Positions 63,431 to 64,000 of a stretch of DNA of 64,000 bases are shown here, piece by piece. Source of the DNA: Sipunculus nudus (Eukaryota; Annelida; Sipuncula; Golfingiida; Sipunculidae); assembly GCA_026874595.1 (NCBI GenBank), contig CM049317.1, forward strand, positions 28,087,401 to 28,151,400. Reading direction: 5' to 3'. Numbering within the stretch: the stretch's first letter is position 1; each line of letters starts with the position of its first letter. The notes under the pieces were generated by a model. The model was not told where the DNA came from, searched no databases, and saw nothing but the letters and a program-made list of their open reading frames with translations. A program made the translations under genes and the position numbers.

Positions 63431-64000
63431 TTAAGGAAGACATCAATTTTCCATAAAAACCCCATTGTTATGCTTGAAGACTCCATTATAGTAACACCTC
63501 TAATTTCATATTAATCATATTTGGTATAGCTCTTCCTCTCTATATTTCCTATATACATACCAGAAATAAGGTCAGTATTGTGTATTTTTTTAAAGTCATC
63601 CTACCAAACAAAATGCACTTTGTCAAAGTCAGGTGATAAATTTTCTCACTTTATATGTTTTTTTAAGCTGGGGAGCTTATGTCAAGCAAATTGGACTTAG
63701 TTTAAATTTATACCAGAAATTACATAAAAATTTTGTAAATTTGTTAAGTTATAAGGATAAATGAAAAATAAGTACTTAAATTTTGCCCAAATTTGACCAT
63801 TCAAATCTGGTAATTGTCCCACCTGTCTGAATATCTTCAACAAAAATATTGTAGCGAAATCTGTCATTTGTCGACGCTTTAGGATTTTCTGATTATCACG
63901 TGACTTCGAATACTCTTTCCTTCACGTGAAATAATACTTTGGTTTGGGCATGAACATGTTTCTGAAAAATTATTTAACAATAATTACTGATGTATATATG
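63431..64000. other. Unassigned end of window
   Basis: AT-rich. CAATTTTCCATAAAAACCCC and neighbouring bases resemble 22730-22760, so the repeat edge may extend. Nothing else recognised. Confidence 0.45.

Overview
The window looks like AT-rich nuclear DNA of an invertebrate metazoan, most likely a mollusc and probably a bivalve. The evidence is phase-consistent introns with GT-AG borders, Ty3/gypsy fragments with a SCAN-like gag, a Mutator-like (MULE) transposon with very long inverted repeats, THAP-type relics, AT/CT microsatellites and a high density of degenerate repeats. Nothing prokaryotic was seen (no operons, ribosome binding sites or CRISPR). The species call is inference. Most open frames of 60-140 codons are chance; the real genes are split into short exons.

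The main content is a small family of tandem genes for a membrane receptor with two C-type lectin-like domains (CTLDs). Copy A (11100-20656, + strand) and copy C (55377-61238, + strand) each have nine exons of identical length (76, 174, 111, 216, 153, 72, 60, 103 and 94 nt). Each predicts an uninterrupted 352-residue protein: signal peptide, CTLD1 (exons 2-3), CTLD2 (exons 4-5), short stalk (exons 6-7), one transmembrane helix (exon 8) and a 37-residue cytoplasmic tail ending in an acidic EEEGLYSEV motif. Copy B (26705 to about 31150, + strand) is broken. Exons 3, 4, 8 and 9 are missing and exon 6 has an early stop, but exons 1, 2 and 5 still fit in phase and could give a 136-residue secreted single-CTLD chimera. 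A fourth, inverted relic (about 48.1-51.7 kb, - strand) keeps only part of intron 1, intron 8, a clean tail exon and 3' flank.

Fragments of a monocarboxylate-transporter-like (MCT/SLC16-type) gene travel with the lectin genes: 4435-5000 (+), 31150-32319 (-) and 52408-52551 (+). All are incomplete or carry frameshifts or stops, so the ancestral duplication unit was probably MCT plus lectin receptor.

Mobile DNA region by region: a gypsy gag relic and LTR-like block on the - strand (1-2352); a 3.8-kb MULE with a perfect 9-bp target duplication (5630-9455) that splits a small coding frame; a gypsy copy (about 17255-20245) and a TA-flanked MITE (16715-17132) inside intron 8 of copy A; THAP-domain relics (32.9, 34.7 and 35.7 kb); a gypsy pol scrap (37.5-37.8 kb); GC-rich hairpin MITEs (38.1 and 39.8 kb); and diverged tandem arrays (9.9-10.8, 43.3-44.7 and 45.7-46.4 kb). 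Between 33 and 48 kb no convincing host gene was found.
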